Assembly: GCA_019456245.1 (NCBI GenBank)
Contig: VRUF01000037.1
Coordinates: 6,545-16,738, forward strand
Length of the DNA stretch: 10,194 bases
Direction: 5' to 3'
Source of the DNA: Planctomycetota bacterium
Lineage (GTDB): Bacteria > Planctomycetota > Phycisphaerae > Sedimentisphaerales > Anaerohalosphaeraceae
Below, one piece after another: positions 1 to 7,265 of the stretch; positions within the stretch are counted from its first letter, which is position 1; every line of letters begins with the position of its first letter. A program made the translations under genes and the position numbers. The notes beneath the pieces were generated by a model that was given only the letters and a program-made list of their open reading frames with translations, ran no database searches and was not told the origin of the DNA.

Positions 1-903
1 TGCCGGTTTGCTTCATTTGTGCTGCTTGCCAAAGGTGATTATCCCGCGGAGTTGGATATTCGGCTACCTTTTTCCATGGTCAGCAATAATGCATCGAAAG
101 ATCAGCTTGAGGTTATGCCGGCTTATTGGTGGCGTTATAATATGTATGCACTGGCGAGGAATGAACGGAAGTTTAAGAGTCGCGATAAGCGAATTGCCAG
201 AGGTCAGAATATCGAGTTCGATTCGCTTGCGCCGGATACTGTCGAAGAGATAGTACAAGCGAGGAGTTTGCTGAAAGGTGGGACGATTGAGGGGATGGAG
301 AAATCCCGGCGTGAGATTTTTATCGTGGACTCTTTTGAAGCTTCTCAGGCTTACGGTGAGATGCTTCATTATTATGCGGTGAAAAATCTGGCGAAGTATT
401 TTACGGAGAATCCGCCGGCTACGTTTGATTCCATGGTTGATCAACTGGGCGGTAAGCGCGAATGCGAGTGGGAAAATATTGGGGGCCAGTTGGTCCCTGC
501 CGCTTCTGTTGGTGCGATACGTTCGGATATCGTCTCTGGTAAGCTTTCTTCCTGGGACGATATTCATGATCGTATGGATGAGTTGTGGGATGGCTATGCG
601 TTACAAAAACAACGTCACGCGTTGGGGATACTTTATGAAATTACGGAAGTAGAGAAGCTTGAAAGGGCCGATTGGGTTGATGCTTTGGATAGGGCAGTTG
701 AGATACAGGAACTTATCTGCGAGCGGGTTTATGCCAGTCGCAAAAAAGATTTTGATAATCCCTTCCAGCAGGCTACATACAGGTCTACCGAGGAGATGAC
801 CGCTGCCCTTGGCGGGGTGGATGACGATGCTTTTGTGAAAGAAATACGAAACGAGACCGAAGCATTTAAGCAAATCATCGCCAAAATCAGGAAGAGAAAC
901 TGA
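1..903 (+). CDS. DUF4954-like protein, C-terminal part (5' end cut by window)
   Basis: The frame is open from the first base to a TGA at 901-903, giving 300 codons, so the gene starts outside the window. The GTG at 19 is internal and has no ribosome binding site. The piece contains a conserved-looking aromatic block, MPAYWWRYNMYALARN (about codons 39-54), preceded by FVLLAKGDYPAELDI, and later a FDSLAPDTVEEI motif and a helical, charged C-terminus ending in KIRKRN. From memory this pattern matches DUF4954 proteins, which are usually more than 600 residues long with a left-handed beta-helix (acyltransferase-like hexapeptide) N-terminal half; that half is not visible here. No signal peptide or membrane segment is seen in this part. 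The function is unknown. It is separated from the downstream operon by 324 bases and is probably not part of it. The family call is recognition without a search. Confidence 0.72.
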   Translation, partial: CRFASFVLLAKGDYPAELDIRLPFSMVSNNASKDQLEVMPAYWWRYNMYALARNERKFKSRDKRIARGQNIEFDSLAPDTVEEIVQARSLLKGGTIEGMEKSRREIFIVDSFEASQAYGEMLHYYAVKNLAKYFTENPPATFDSMVDQLGGKRECEWENIGGQLVPAASVGAIRSDIVSGKLSSWDDIHDRMDELWDGYALQKQRHALGILYEITEVEKLERADWVDALDRAVEIQELICERVYASRKKDFDNPFQQATYRSTEEMTAALGGVDDDAFVKEIRNETEAFKQIIAKIRKRN

Positions 904-1103
904 TTATCAAAACATTTCTTAGCACGATGTGCTGAAAATGCATTTCATTGAATAAATAAGAATGCTGCTTCTGCGCCTTTTTATTGCATATAAAGCGATA
1001 TGTGGGGTATTGAGGGATTTTGGAAGTATGTATTTTGGTGAATTTATCGGACCTGGGGTTGATTTATACGTCAGGAAAAAAAACTTTTTTCGTTTTTTCA
1101 CCA

Positions 1104-1121
1104 GCGTATGTAGTGATACGC
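1104..1121. repeat. Perfect inverted repeat, possible operator
   Basis: GCGTAT at 1104-1109 is matched by ATACGC at 1116-1121 across a 6-base spacer. It sits about 55 bases upstream of the proposed promoter. No T-run follows it on either strand, so it does not look like an intrinsic terminator. A dyad of this size and position could bind a dimeric regulator. That is inference, and a 6-base repeat can occur by chance. Confidence 0.3.
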
Positions 1122-1140
1122 ATATTTGTGGGTTTATCCG

Positions 1141-1160
1141 ATTAATACCGCGTAGTTAAT
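1141..1160. repeat. Bulged inverted repeat abutting the candidate promoter
   Basis: ATTAATAC (1141-1148) pairs with GTAGTTAAT (1152-1160) if G1155 is bulged out, leaving a 3-base loop CGC. The right arm ends at the first base of the proposed -35 element. It also shares the word GCGTA with the inverted repeat at 1104-1121. It could be an operator or the foot of an activator site; no specific regulator can be named. Confidence 0.28.
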
Positions 1161-1187
1161 TGTCGATGAAAGATTAAGTGGTATTAG
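1160..1187 (+). promoter_or_regulatory. Candidate sigma-70-type promoter for the signalling operon
   Basis: TTGTCG at 1160-1165 (four of six matches to TTGACA) and TATTAG at 1182-1187 (four of six to TATAAT) are separated by 16 bases. Transcription would begin near 1194, giving a leader of roughly 34 bases before the ATG at 1228. The match is modest and other AT-rich hexamers occur nearby, for example around 1190-1195, so the exact position is uncertain. Confidence 0.27.
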
Positions 1188-1217
1188 TGTAAATTCATAT
1201 TTGCCAGCGGTTTTGGT

Positions 1218-1222
1218 AAGGA
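1218..1222 (+). promoter_or_regulatory. Ribosome binding site fixing the Cache protein start
   Basis: AAGGA lies five bases before the ATG at 1228. This favours that ATG over the in-frame TTG at 1201, which has no such site and would place nine residues ahead of an otherwise well-formed signal peptide. Confidence 0.75.
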
Positions 1223-1227
1223 ATTCT

Positions 1228-2151
1228 ATGTTGAAAAACTTATTGTGCGGTATTTTATTCGTAACAGTGTTTTTTGTTTTTGTTCCGATAACATATTCGG
1301 GTGCTGAATCAAACAGGCATTTCAAGGGGGCTTTTCTGCCGCTTGTCGATCATGATGAAGTTAACTTCGGTGATTTTTTTGATCGTCCGGAGTCACCTAC
1401 TATTCGTATCGTAACAGTAGATAAATTGTCTAATGTTGGCAATCTGGCAGCTTCGGGCGAAGTCGACGTTATTTTTGTTATGTGCCCCGTTGCCGCAGAG
1501 GTGATGTTCAGCATGCCCGGTTTTGAGTTGGGTGAATCTTTCAAGAGTGAGGTTAAAGGGCTGGCGGCGAACGTTCGGGCGAGATCGTTAGCTCATGGCG
1601 GTAGTTTATCCGGCGGTGAAGATGGCGTGCCGGATAAAACGATAATTGAAAGATCGGCTGAGATAAGCGAGTCACTTCAAAAGGTTATCGACGCCAGATT
1701 GAAGATTCTTGGCAAGTACGCGGAAGATGCTTTTATTGTCAATGCGGTAAAAAAAGCTAATAGCCAAAAGTTAAGTCTGGATGAGATTAAAAAGCTGGAC
1801 TTGAAATGGATAAGCGGAGCGGAAAGCGATTTTGTAAATACGGTTCTAGGCAGCGATGTTAGTCGCTTACTTAGAAAAAAAGTGAGATCGAATAAGCTGC
1901 TCTATACGGAAGCGTTTTTATGTGACAATCAAGGTGCTACGGTTGGTACATATCCACGGACTTCGGATTACTGGCAGGGCGATGAGGAGAAATTCACGAG
2001 ATGTTTTAAGGACGGCGATGGGGAGATATTTGTCGGTCCGTTGGAATTTGACGAAAGTACCGGCAGCCGTTCGGTTCAGATTTCGGTGCCGGTTAAAGAT
2101 GACGGGAAAACCATCGGAGTGCTGGTGGTTGGACTTCGAAATATAAAATAA
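1228..2151 (+). CDS. Secreted Cache/PDC-type sensor protein with N-terminal extension
   Basis: The 307-residue product begins with a signal peptide: a lysine at position 3, a hydrophobic stretch from about 8 to 21, and a probable signal peptidase I site after SGA at 24-26. There is no second membrane segment, so it should be free in the periplasm. Residues about 150-305 look like a solo Cache (PDC) protein: a helical lead-in (IDARLKIL, then AVKKAN, then LSLDEIKKLDLKW) and a sensor fold with a TSDYWQGDEEKF block, EFDESTGSRSVQISVPV and KTIGVLVVGL at the end. Such domains commonly bind small ligands such as amino or carboxylic acids; the ligand here cannot be read. Residues about 27-145 are not part of the usual short form; GEVDVIFV within them faintly recalls a solute-binding protein. 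The gene leads the operon and lies 22 bases before a dCache hybrid kinase, so a partnership is likely but unproven. Confidence 0.82.
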   Translation: MLKNLLCGILFVTVFFVFVPITYSGAESNRHFKGAFLPLVDHDEVNFGDFFDRPESPTIRIVTVDKLSNVGNLAASGEVDVIFVMCPVAAEVMFSMPGFELGESFKSEVKGLAANVRARSLAHGGSLSGGEDGVPDKTIIERSAEISESLQKVIDARLKILGKYAEDAFIVNAVKKANSQKLSLDEIKKLDLKWISGAESDFVNTVLGSDVSRLLRKKVRSNKLLYTEAFLCDNQGATVGTYPRTSDYWQGDEEKFTRCFKDGDGEIFVGPLEFDESTGSRSVQISVPVKDDGKTIGVLVVGLRNIK

Positions 2152-2160
2152 CAAAATCGA

Positions 2161-2165
2161 GAGGA
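2161..2165 (+). promoter_or_regulatory. Ribosome binding site of the large hybrid kinase
   Basis: GAGGA lies eight bases before the ATG at 2174, inside the 22-base gap after the Cache gene stop. It supports this start and tight co-expression with the Cache protein. Confidence 0.7.
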
Positions 2166-2173
2166 TTTGGAAT

Positions 2174-5100
2174 ATGCGTTTTAAGTCTATTAAGACACGG
2201 CTTGTTTTTACGATAGGCTTCTGTTTTTTGGTTATCATTCTGGCATTGACGATATACAGCGGCGATACTTTGCGAAGGGAATCTGTCGGCTCCGCAAAAG
2301 AGAATGCATTATCTTTCGCTCATGATTTCAGCGGTCATATCAAAGCCGAGATTGAAGTTGCTCTCGATGCGGCGCGGACATTGGCGCAGACATTGTCGGC
2401 TGTGAAAGACAGCGATTCGCCGTTGGATATCGGTCGCGATCAGATCAATTGCATTCTTAAGACGATACTTCGTGAAAACGAATCATTTGTGGGGGTCTAT
2501 ACTCTTTGGGAACCGGATGCTTTTGACCAGATGGACTCTTCTTATGCCGGTCTTGAAGGGCATGATGCTACGGGCCGTTTTATTCCATACTGGTCTCGGG
2601 GTTCTGAAGGATTTACGTTGGCCCCTCTTGTGGATTACGCGACGGAAGGGGTTGGAGATTATTACCAGGTGCCCAGGAGTACTAAATGCGAAGCTATTAT
2701 CGAGCCGTATTTATATCCGGTTCAGGGCGAAGAAGTACTTATAACGTCTCTTGTAGTCCCAATCATTCATGAGGGAACGTTTTATGGGATTGCAGGTGTT
2801 GACATAAAGTTGGATACGATCCAGGGATTTGTTGACGATGCGGATTTCTACGAAGGTAAAGCAGAGATCAATATTATTTCCAACAACGGTTTAATTGTTG
2901 TTGCATCGGGACGTCCGGAGCTACAGGGAAAGGATATGTCAGTAATTCATAAAGACAGCTATCAGGATATTGTCTATATAAAGAGCAGGACGTCTGTAGT
3001 TGAAGAGGACGAAGGTCGTTTTGCAGTGTTTACTCCCATTGAATTTGGCAGAACAACTTCGCCGTGGGCCGTAAATATAAACATTCCAACTGACATTATT
3101 ACCGCTGAGGCTGAAAAACATATCCTGTATACGGTTACGATGGGTATTGTAATAGGCAGTATTTCTCTTATATTGATCTATTTACTTGTTGGAAAGCTTG
3201 TTGCTCCGTTGTTGTCTCTCACGAAGATCGCCGAGAAGGTCGCAGTTGGTGATTTGGATTGTGATAATACTCTCACTTCAAACGATGAGGTCGGTAAAGT
3301 TTATTTTGCTTTTTCCGAGGTTGTGAATTCATTGAAAGAGATAACCACTGTGTGCGAAGCAGTAGCTTTGGGAGACTACACTAAAAAGGTGAACGTCAGG
3401 AGCGAAAACGACGTTCTCAGTAAATCGATAAATCAAATGAGCGAGACCCTTCAAACCGTTGTAAAACAGGCTAATTCTATTGCAAAAGGAGATTACTCCA
3501 CGGATATAATTCCTCGTTCCGAAGTTGACGAGCTTGGTGTTGCCCTTGCGAATATGACCACACAGCTTAGAGAGACGATCGAAGAGAATCAGCGTGAGAA
3601 TTGGGTAAAGAACGGTAAGTCGCAGCTGTACGATAAGATGCGTGGTGAACATTCGATGCAGGATATGGCACAAAACATCATAACGCATCTTGCAAAATAT
3701 CTTGATGCAAAGATCGGAGCGATCTACCTGAAAGACGAAGATGACACCCTTAAGATGGCCGGCAGTTATGCGTATACCAGGCGTAAAGGTATTTCACATG
3801 AGTATAAGGTAGGAGAGGGGCTTGTCGGTCAGTCTGTGCTGGAAAAGAAAACTATTGTCGTTACAGACGTACCGGAAGATTATGTCGTAGTTCAATCGGG
3901 AGTTGGCCAGGCGGCGGTAACAAATGTCGTTATCATGCCATTACTCTACGATAATGAAGTTACCGGTGCGATCGAGCTTGGTTCTTTCCACGATATTACC
4001 GACGATCAACTGGATTATCTTTCTAAGGTGGCGAATAATATTGCTATCTCGATAAATGGTACGCAATCACGAGTGAAGATGGTAGCGTTACTGGCGGAGA
4101 CACAGAGGCAGTCGGAAGAGTTGCAGAGTCAGCAGGAACAATTGCGGGCCACAAACGAAGAGCTTGAAGAGCATACGGAGAAGCTGAAGAGTTCCGAGGA
4201 GACGCTCAAGGCGCAACAGGAGGAGCTTGAACTTTCAAATGCGCAGATGGAAGAGAAGACAATAATTCTTGAAGAGCAAAAGGACGAACTTGAGCAATCG
4301 TGGAGTCAGGTTCAGGCCAAGTCTAAAGAGTTGGAGGCGTCAAACAAATACAAGTCTGAATTCCTTTCTAATATGTCGCATGAACTGAGGACGCCGCTTA
4401 ACAGTTTGCTGATTCTCTCAAAAATGTTTGCCGAAAACGTAGATGGTAATCTTACAGAAGATCAGGTCGAATCTGCAAAAGTCATACATGAAGGTGGGTC
4501 GGATCTGCTGAGTTTGATAAATGAGATACTCGATCTTTCCAAGATTGAGGCCGGTAAGATGCAAATTAATATCGAAAAAGCACGTGTGCAGAATATTGTC
4601 GGAAGTCTTCAGAAAAATTTCGCACATTTTGCAGGTAAAAAATGTGTGGATCTGAAAACGGAAATTCAGGAAGGAACTCCCGAATTTATCACAACTGACA
4701 GTAAGAGGTTAAAGCAGGTTTTAAAGAATCTACTTTCAAATGCGTTTAAGTTTACTTCCGCCGGCAGTGTTACGATCTCCGTGGGGATGGTTGGGAAAAA
4801 CATAGATCTTTCGCATAGCGGATTGGTTTACAGCAAGTCAATCGCTTTTGCAGTTTGCGATACAGGGATAGGTATATCTAAAGAGAAGCAGGAAATGATT
4901 TTTCAGGCATTCCAGCAGGCCGACGGCACGATTGACAGGGAATATGGCGGGACGGGACTTGGGCTTTCGATTTCCAAGGAGATGTCGCAATTGCTTGGCG
5001 GTGAAATTCAATTGGAGAGCGAAGAGGGCAAGGGCAGCACATTTACGTTGTATTTGCCCATTAGCGGCAAAGAAAACGTTTGTAAGGACAAAGTCGAAGT

Positions 5101-6409
5101 CGAGATGAGCGACGATTCGGATGCCGATGAAATGGCGAATTGCCAGAGCGTATCTGCATCACATATTGCTCAACGCCCTGCGATGGCGACGATAGACGAT
5201 GACCGGGATAATATCAGTGACGACGATAAGGTGATACTGATCGTTGAAGATGATGAACGGTTTGCGAAGATACTGGCCGATATCTCGCATGAGAAAGGGT
5301 TTAAGTGTCTTGTTGCAGGCGATGGAGAGACGGGTGTTCAGTTTGCGATAGACAGACAGCCTGAAGCCATCATTCTGGATGTCGGGCTTCCCGGGATGGA
5401 CGGTTTTTCGGTTATCGATAAGCTTAAGGATAACCCGAAGACCAGGCATATTCCGGTTCATTTTATGTCGGCACGTGACGAGAGGCAGTCCGAGGCCAAG
5501 GCACTGACTATGGGGGCGATCGGCTATATAACCAAGCCTGTGAGCAAAGAACAGCTTGATGGGGTTTTCGATAATATCCGTCAGTTTATTTCAGGCGATA
5601 TTAAGAAGCTCCTTGTCGCAGAGAACAACACAGAGACAAGGGAAACTATTGTTGATCTAATCGGCAGCGCCGATATTGAAATAGCTACTGTCAGTACTGG
5701 TCAGGAAGCTTATGAGCTTTTGAAGACGCAAAAGTTCGACTGTATGGTTCTTGATCCGTCTTTGCCGGATATTTCAGGATTTGAGTTTTTGACCCAGATG
5801 AAAGACGATAACGACATCGTGTCAAAACCGCCGGTGGTTATATATTCAGGGAAAGATCTTTCCAGCAATGAATTGAAGGAATTGAAGGAGTATGCTGGAA
5901 ATGTGATCGTCAAAGGCGCACAATCGCCAGAGACGCTTATGGATGAGACCTCTTTGTTCCTCCATCGTGTTGAGACCTCCTTACCCCAGCAGCAGCAGCG
6001 TATGATACGTATGGCTCATGATAAGGAAACCATATTGCAAAACAAGAAGGTTCTCGTCGTTGACGATGACATGCGGAATGTTTTCGCGCTGTCACATGCT
6101 TTAAAGTCAAGGGGTATGAATGTTCTAAGGGCGGAAAACGGTTTGGAGGCCCTGGATATTCTGGAGGCCAACGACGATGTGGATATTGTACTTATGGATA
6201 TTACGATGCCGGTGATGGACGGATATGAAACTATGAGAAGGATACGTGCCAAGAAGAAGTACTGGAAACTTCCGATACTTGCATTAACGGCAAAAGCAAT
6301 GGATGGTGACAGGGAAAAATGTATCGAGGCTGGTGCCAACGATTACCTCGCAAAACCGATCGATGTGGAGAAGGTGCTTTCGATGTTTAGAGTTTGGTTG
6401 TACATGTAA
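2174..6409 (+). CDS. Membrane hybrid histidine kinase: dCache-HAMP(x3)-GAF-HisKA-HATPase-REC-REC-REC
   Basis: A 1411-residue sensor kinase. Membrane segments at about 10-28 and 316-340 flank a periplasmic double Cache domain (about 32-312; motifs PYWSRG, GDYYQVP and EPYLYP). Three HAMP-like units follow, with GD(L/Y) motifs at 359, 400 and 439 and DEVG at 371-374, then a GAF domain (about 495-627) and a Glu/Gln-rich coiled coil (about 630-725). The kinase core has the phospho-acceptor His736 in SHELRTP, the N-box Asn856, the G1 motif DTGIG at 896-900 and the G2 motif GGTGLG at 925-930. Receiver 1 has E1025-D1027, Asp1069 and Lys1121. Receiver 2 has an altered pocket (E1150-N1151-N1152) but keeps Asp1194 and Lys1247. 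Receiver 3 has D1297-D1299, Asp1342 and Lys1394. It should autophosphorylate on ligand sensing and relay within its own receivers. There is no HPt or output domain. The downstream CheR gene starts 16 bases after the stop. Confidence 0.93.
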   Translation: MRFKSIKTRLVFTIGFCFLVIILALTIYSGDTLRRESVGSAKENALSFAHDFSGHIKAEIEVALDAARTLAQTLSAVKDSDSPLDIGRDQINCILKTILRENESFVGVYTLWEPDAFDQMDSSYAGLEGHDATGRFIPYWSRGSEGFTLAPLVDYATEGVGDYYQVPRSTKCEAIIEPYLYPVQGEEVLITSLVVPIIHEGTFYGIAGVDIKLDTIQGFVDDADFYEGKAEINIISNNGLIVVASGRPELQGKDMSVIHKDSYQDIVYIKSRTSVVEEDEGRFAVFTPIEFGRTTSPWAVNINIPTDIITAEAEKHILYTVTMGIVIGSISLILIYLLVGKLVAPLLSLTKIAEKVAVGDLDCDNTLTSNDEVGKVYFAFSEVVNSLKEITTVCEAVALGDYTKKVNVRSENDVLSKSINQMSETLQTVVKQANSIAKGDYSTDIIPRSEVDELGVALANMTTQLRETIEENQRENWVKNGKSQLYDKMRGEHSMQDMAQNIITHLAKYLDAKIGAIYLKDEDDTLKMAGSYAYTRRKGISHEYKVGEGLVGQSVLEKKTIVVTDVPEDYVVVQSGVGQAAVTNVVIMPLLYDNEVTGAIELGSFHDITDDQLDYLSKVANNIAISINGTQSRVKMVALLAETQRQSEELQSQQEQLRATNEELEEHTEKLKSSEETLKAQQEELELSNAQMEEKTIILEEQKDELEQSWSQVQAKSKELEASNKYKSEFLSNMSHELRTPLNSLLILSKMFAENVDGNLTEDQVESAKVIHEGGSDLLSLINEILDLSKIEAGKMQINIEKARVQNIVGSLQKNFAHFAGKKCVDLKTEIQEGTPEFITTDSKRLKQVLKNLLSNAFKFTSAGSVTISVGMVGKNIDLSHSGLVYSKSIAFAVCDTGIGISKEKQEMIFQAFQQADGTIDREYGGTGLGLSISKEMSQLLGGEIQLESEEGKGSTFTLYLPISGKENVCKDKVEVEMSDDSDADEMANCQSVSASHIAQRPAMATIDDDRDNISDDDKVILIVEDDERFAKILADISHEKGFKCLVAGDGETGVQFAIDRQPEAIILDVGLPGMDGFSVIDKLKDNPKTRHIPVHFMSARDERQSEAKALTMGAIGYITKPVSKEQLDGVFDNIRQFISGDIKKLLVAENNTETRETIVDLIGSADIEIATVSTGQEAYELLKTQKFDCMVLDPSLPDISGFEFLTQMKDDNDIVSKPPVVIYSGKDLSSNELKELKEYAGNVIVKGAQSPETLMDETSLFLHRVETSLPQQQQRMIRMAHDKETILQNKKVLVVDDDMRNVFALSHALKSRGMNVLRAENGLEALDILEANDDVDIVLMDITMPVMDGYETMRRIRAKKKYWKLPILALTAKAMDGDREKCIEAGANDYLAKPIDVEKVLSMFRVWLYM

Positions 6410-6410
6410 C

Positions 6411-6415
6411 AGGGA
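6411..6415 (+). promoter_or_regulatory. Ribosome binding site deciding the CheR start
   Basis: AGGGA is centred in the 16-base gap after the large kinase and lies ten bases before the ATG at 6426. A second in-frame ATG at 6432 is 16 bases away and so is less likely. Open-frame codons further upstream, from 6303, lie inside the kinase gene and are not used. Confidence 0.6.
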
Positions 6416-6425
6416 TAGATTTGCT

Positions 6426-7265
6426 ATGGCGATGGATACACAACAAATAGAAGTTAGTCTTTTACTGGATGCGATGCATCTGAAGTATGGATATAATTTT
6501 AGCGGTTATTCCAGGGATATGCTTACACGGAGGGTACTGAGCAGGTTGTCCAAAAGCAGATTTGACAATATTGGTGAGATGATACCGGAAGTACTCCATG
6601 AGCCGGAATTTTTCGATTCGCTAATCTACGATATTTCTATAACCGTTACAGAGATGTTCAGGGATCCAGGAGTTTATAAAAGCCTTCGAGAAAAGGTTCT
6701 TTCGGTTTTGAAAACTTATCCGAATATAAATATCTGGCATGCCGGATGCGCCACGGGCGAGGAAGTCTATTCGATGGCGATCATGTTAAAAGAAGCCGGC
6801 CTTTATGACAGAGCCCGCATATACGCTACTGACATCAACGACACCGCTTTGAAAAGGGCGGAGGAAGGAATATACCCTGTTGAGAATATACGGGAGTATA
6901 CTCGGAATTATCAACTAGCCGGAGGAAAAGGATCTTTTGCCGATTACTATCACGCAAAATACGGAGTTGCAAAGATGGACAAGTCGTTGAAAGAGAATGT
7001 TACATTTGCCAATCACAGCCTTGTAGATGACGGCGTCTTTGCAAGGATGCATTTGATCGTGTGCCGTAATGTTTTTATCTATTTTGATAAGACGCTTCAG
7101 AATCATGTCTTGAAGCTGTTCCTTGACAGTCTTTGCGAAGACGGATTTCTTTGCCTTGGAAACAGCGAGAGTATAGCGTTTTCAGATTTCGCGCAAGATT
7201 TTGTCGAAGTTGTGAAAAACGAAAAAATATATCAGAAAGAAACATTAGCCGTAAAGCAGATATGA
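6426..7265 (+). CDS. cheR: CheR-type protein-glutamate O-methyltransferase
   Basis: The 279-residue length is normal for CheR. An all-helical N-terminal domain (to about residue 70) leads into the linker motif TEMFRDP at 75-81, equivalent to the T-x-F-F-R region of known CheR proteins. The SAM-binding loop HAGCATGEEVYSMAI contains G107-C108 and G111-E112-E113, followed by the acidic ATDIN motif with Asp136 and the late conserved block VCRNVFIYFD (Cys213-Arg214-Asn215, Tyr219) and LGNSES. Known CheR enzymes methylate glutamates on chemoreceptor helices using S-adenosylmethionine. No chemoreceptor, CheB, CheA or CheW is present in the window, so its substrate here is probably not a classical receptor encoded alongside it; the coiled coil of the neighbouring kinase is one candidate (inference). 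The protein lacks any transmembrane segment. Its stop codon overlaps the start of the next gene. The symbol denotes the family, not proof of a chemotaxis role. Confidence 0.9.
   Translation: MAMDTQQIEVSLLLDAMHLKYGYNFSGYSRDMLTRRVLSRLSKSRFDNIGEMIPEVLHEPEFFDSLIYDISITVTEMFRDPGVYKSLREKVLSVLKTYPNINIWHAGCATGEEVYSMAIMLKEAGLYDRARIYATDINDTALKRAEEGIYPVENIREYTRNYQLAGGKGSFADYYHAKYGVAKMDKSLKENVTFANHSLVDDGVFARMHLIVCRNVFIYFDKTLQNHVLKLFLDSLCEDGFLCLGNSESIAFSDFAQDFVEVVKNEKIYQKETLAVKQI
7262..7265 (+). promoter_or_regulatory. ATGA stop-start overlap (translational coupling)
   Basis: The cheR stop TGA (7263-7265) overlaps the ATG of the next kinase at 7262. No strong Shine-Dalgarno sequence precedes this ATG, so reinitiation by ribosomes finishing cheR is the likely way it is translated, tying the amounts of the two proteins together. 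The frame stays open upstream to 7133 but that part lies within cheR. Confidence 0.7.

Larger units (their letters stand above)
904..1227. other. Intergenic region upstream of the signalling operon
   Basis: This 324-base gap has no convincing gene: the small open frames in it lack ribosome binding sites and protein-like composition. It contains a weak hairpin just after the DUF4954-like stop (919-935, 7-base stem with one G-T pair, 3-base loop, no T-run), a 10-base palindrome AAATGCATTT at 936-945, an A8 tract followed by two T6 tracts (1076-1098), a perfect 6-base inverted repeat (1104-1121) and a bulged 8-base inverted repeat (1141-1160) next to a possible promoter. I recognise no riboswitch or small RNA. 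Its length and the concentration of dyads at its right end suggest it carries the operon's control region. Confidence 0.6.

Noticed and set aside
64..567. 167-codon open frame on the minus strand
   Set aside because: It lies entirely opposite the DUF4954-like gene, has no ribosome binding site and no recognisable protein features.
919..935. Hairpin after the DUF4954-like gene as an intrinsic terminator
   Set aside because: The 7-base stem includes a G-T pair, is weak, and is followed by an A-rich stretch rather than a T-run.
962..1159. 65-codon open frame on the plus strand in the intergenic region
   Set aside because: It has no ribosome binding site, contains the A/T tracts and an inverted repeat, and its translation resembles no protein I know. 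It is more likely chance in AT-rich DNA.
1021..1200. Riboswitch or small RNA in the operon leader
   Set aside because: The inverted repeats do not assemble into any riboswitch pattern I recognise, and they lie mostly upstream of the proposed transcription start.
1201..1227. TTG at 1201 as the start of the secreted Cache protein
   Set aside because: There is no Shine-Dalgarno site before it, while the ATG at 1228 has AAGGA at the right distance and yields a standard signal peptide.
6386..6406. C-terminal aromatic residues of the large kinase (RVWLYM) as a CheR tether pentapeptide
   Set aside because: The end follows directly from the last receiver helix and lacks the flexible linker and NWETF-like pattern of known tethers.
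7133..7261. Upstream extension of the soluble kinase into cheR
   Set aside because: The extra 43 residues are basic, unlike any receiver domain lead-in, and fully overlap conserved cheR sequence; the ATGA overlap gives a natural start.
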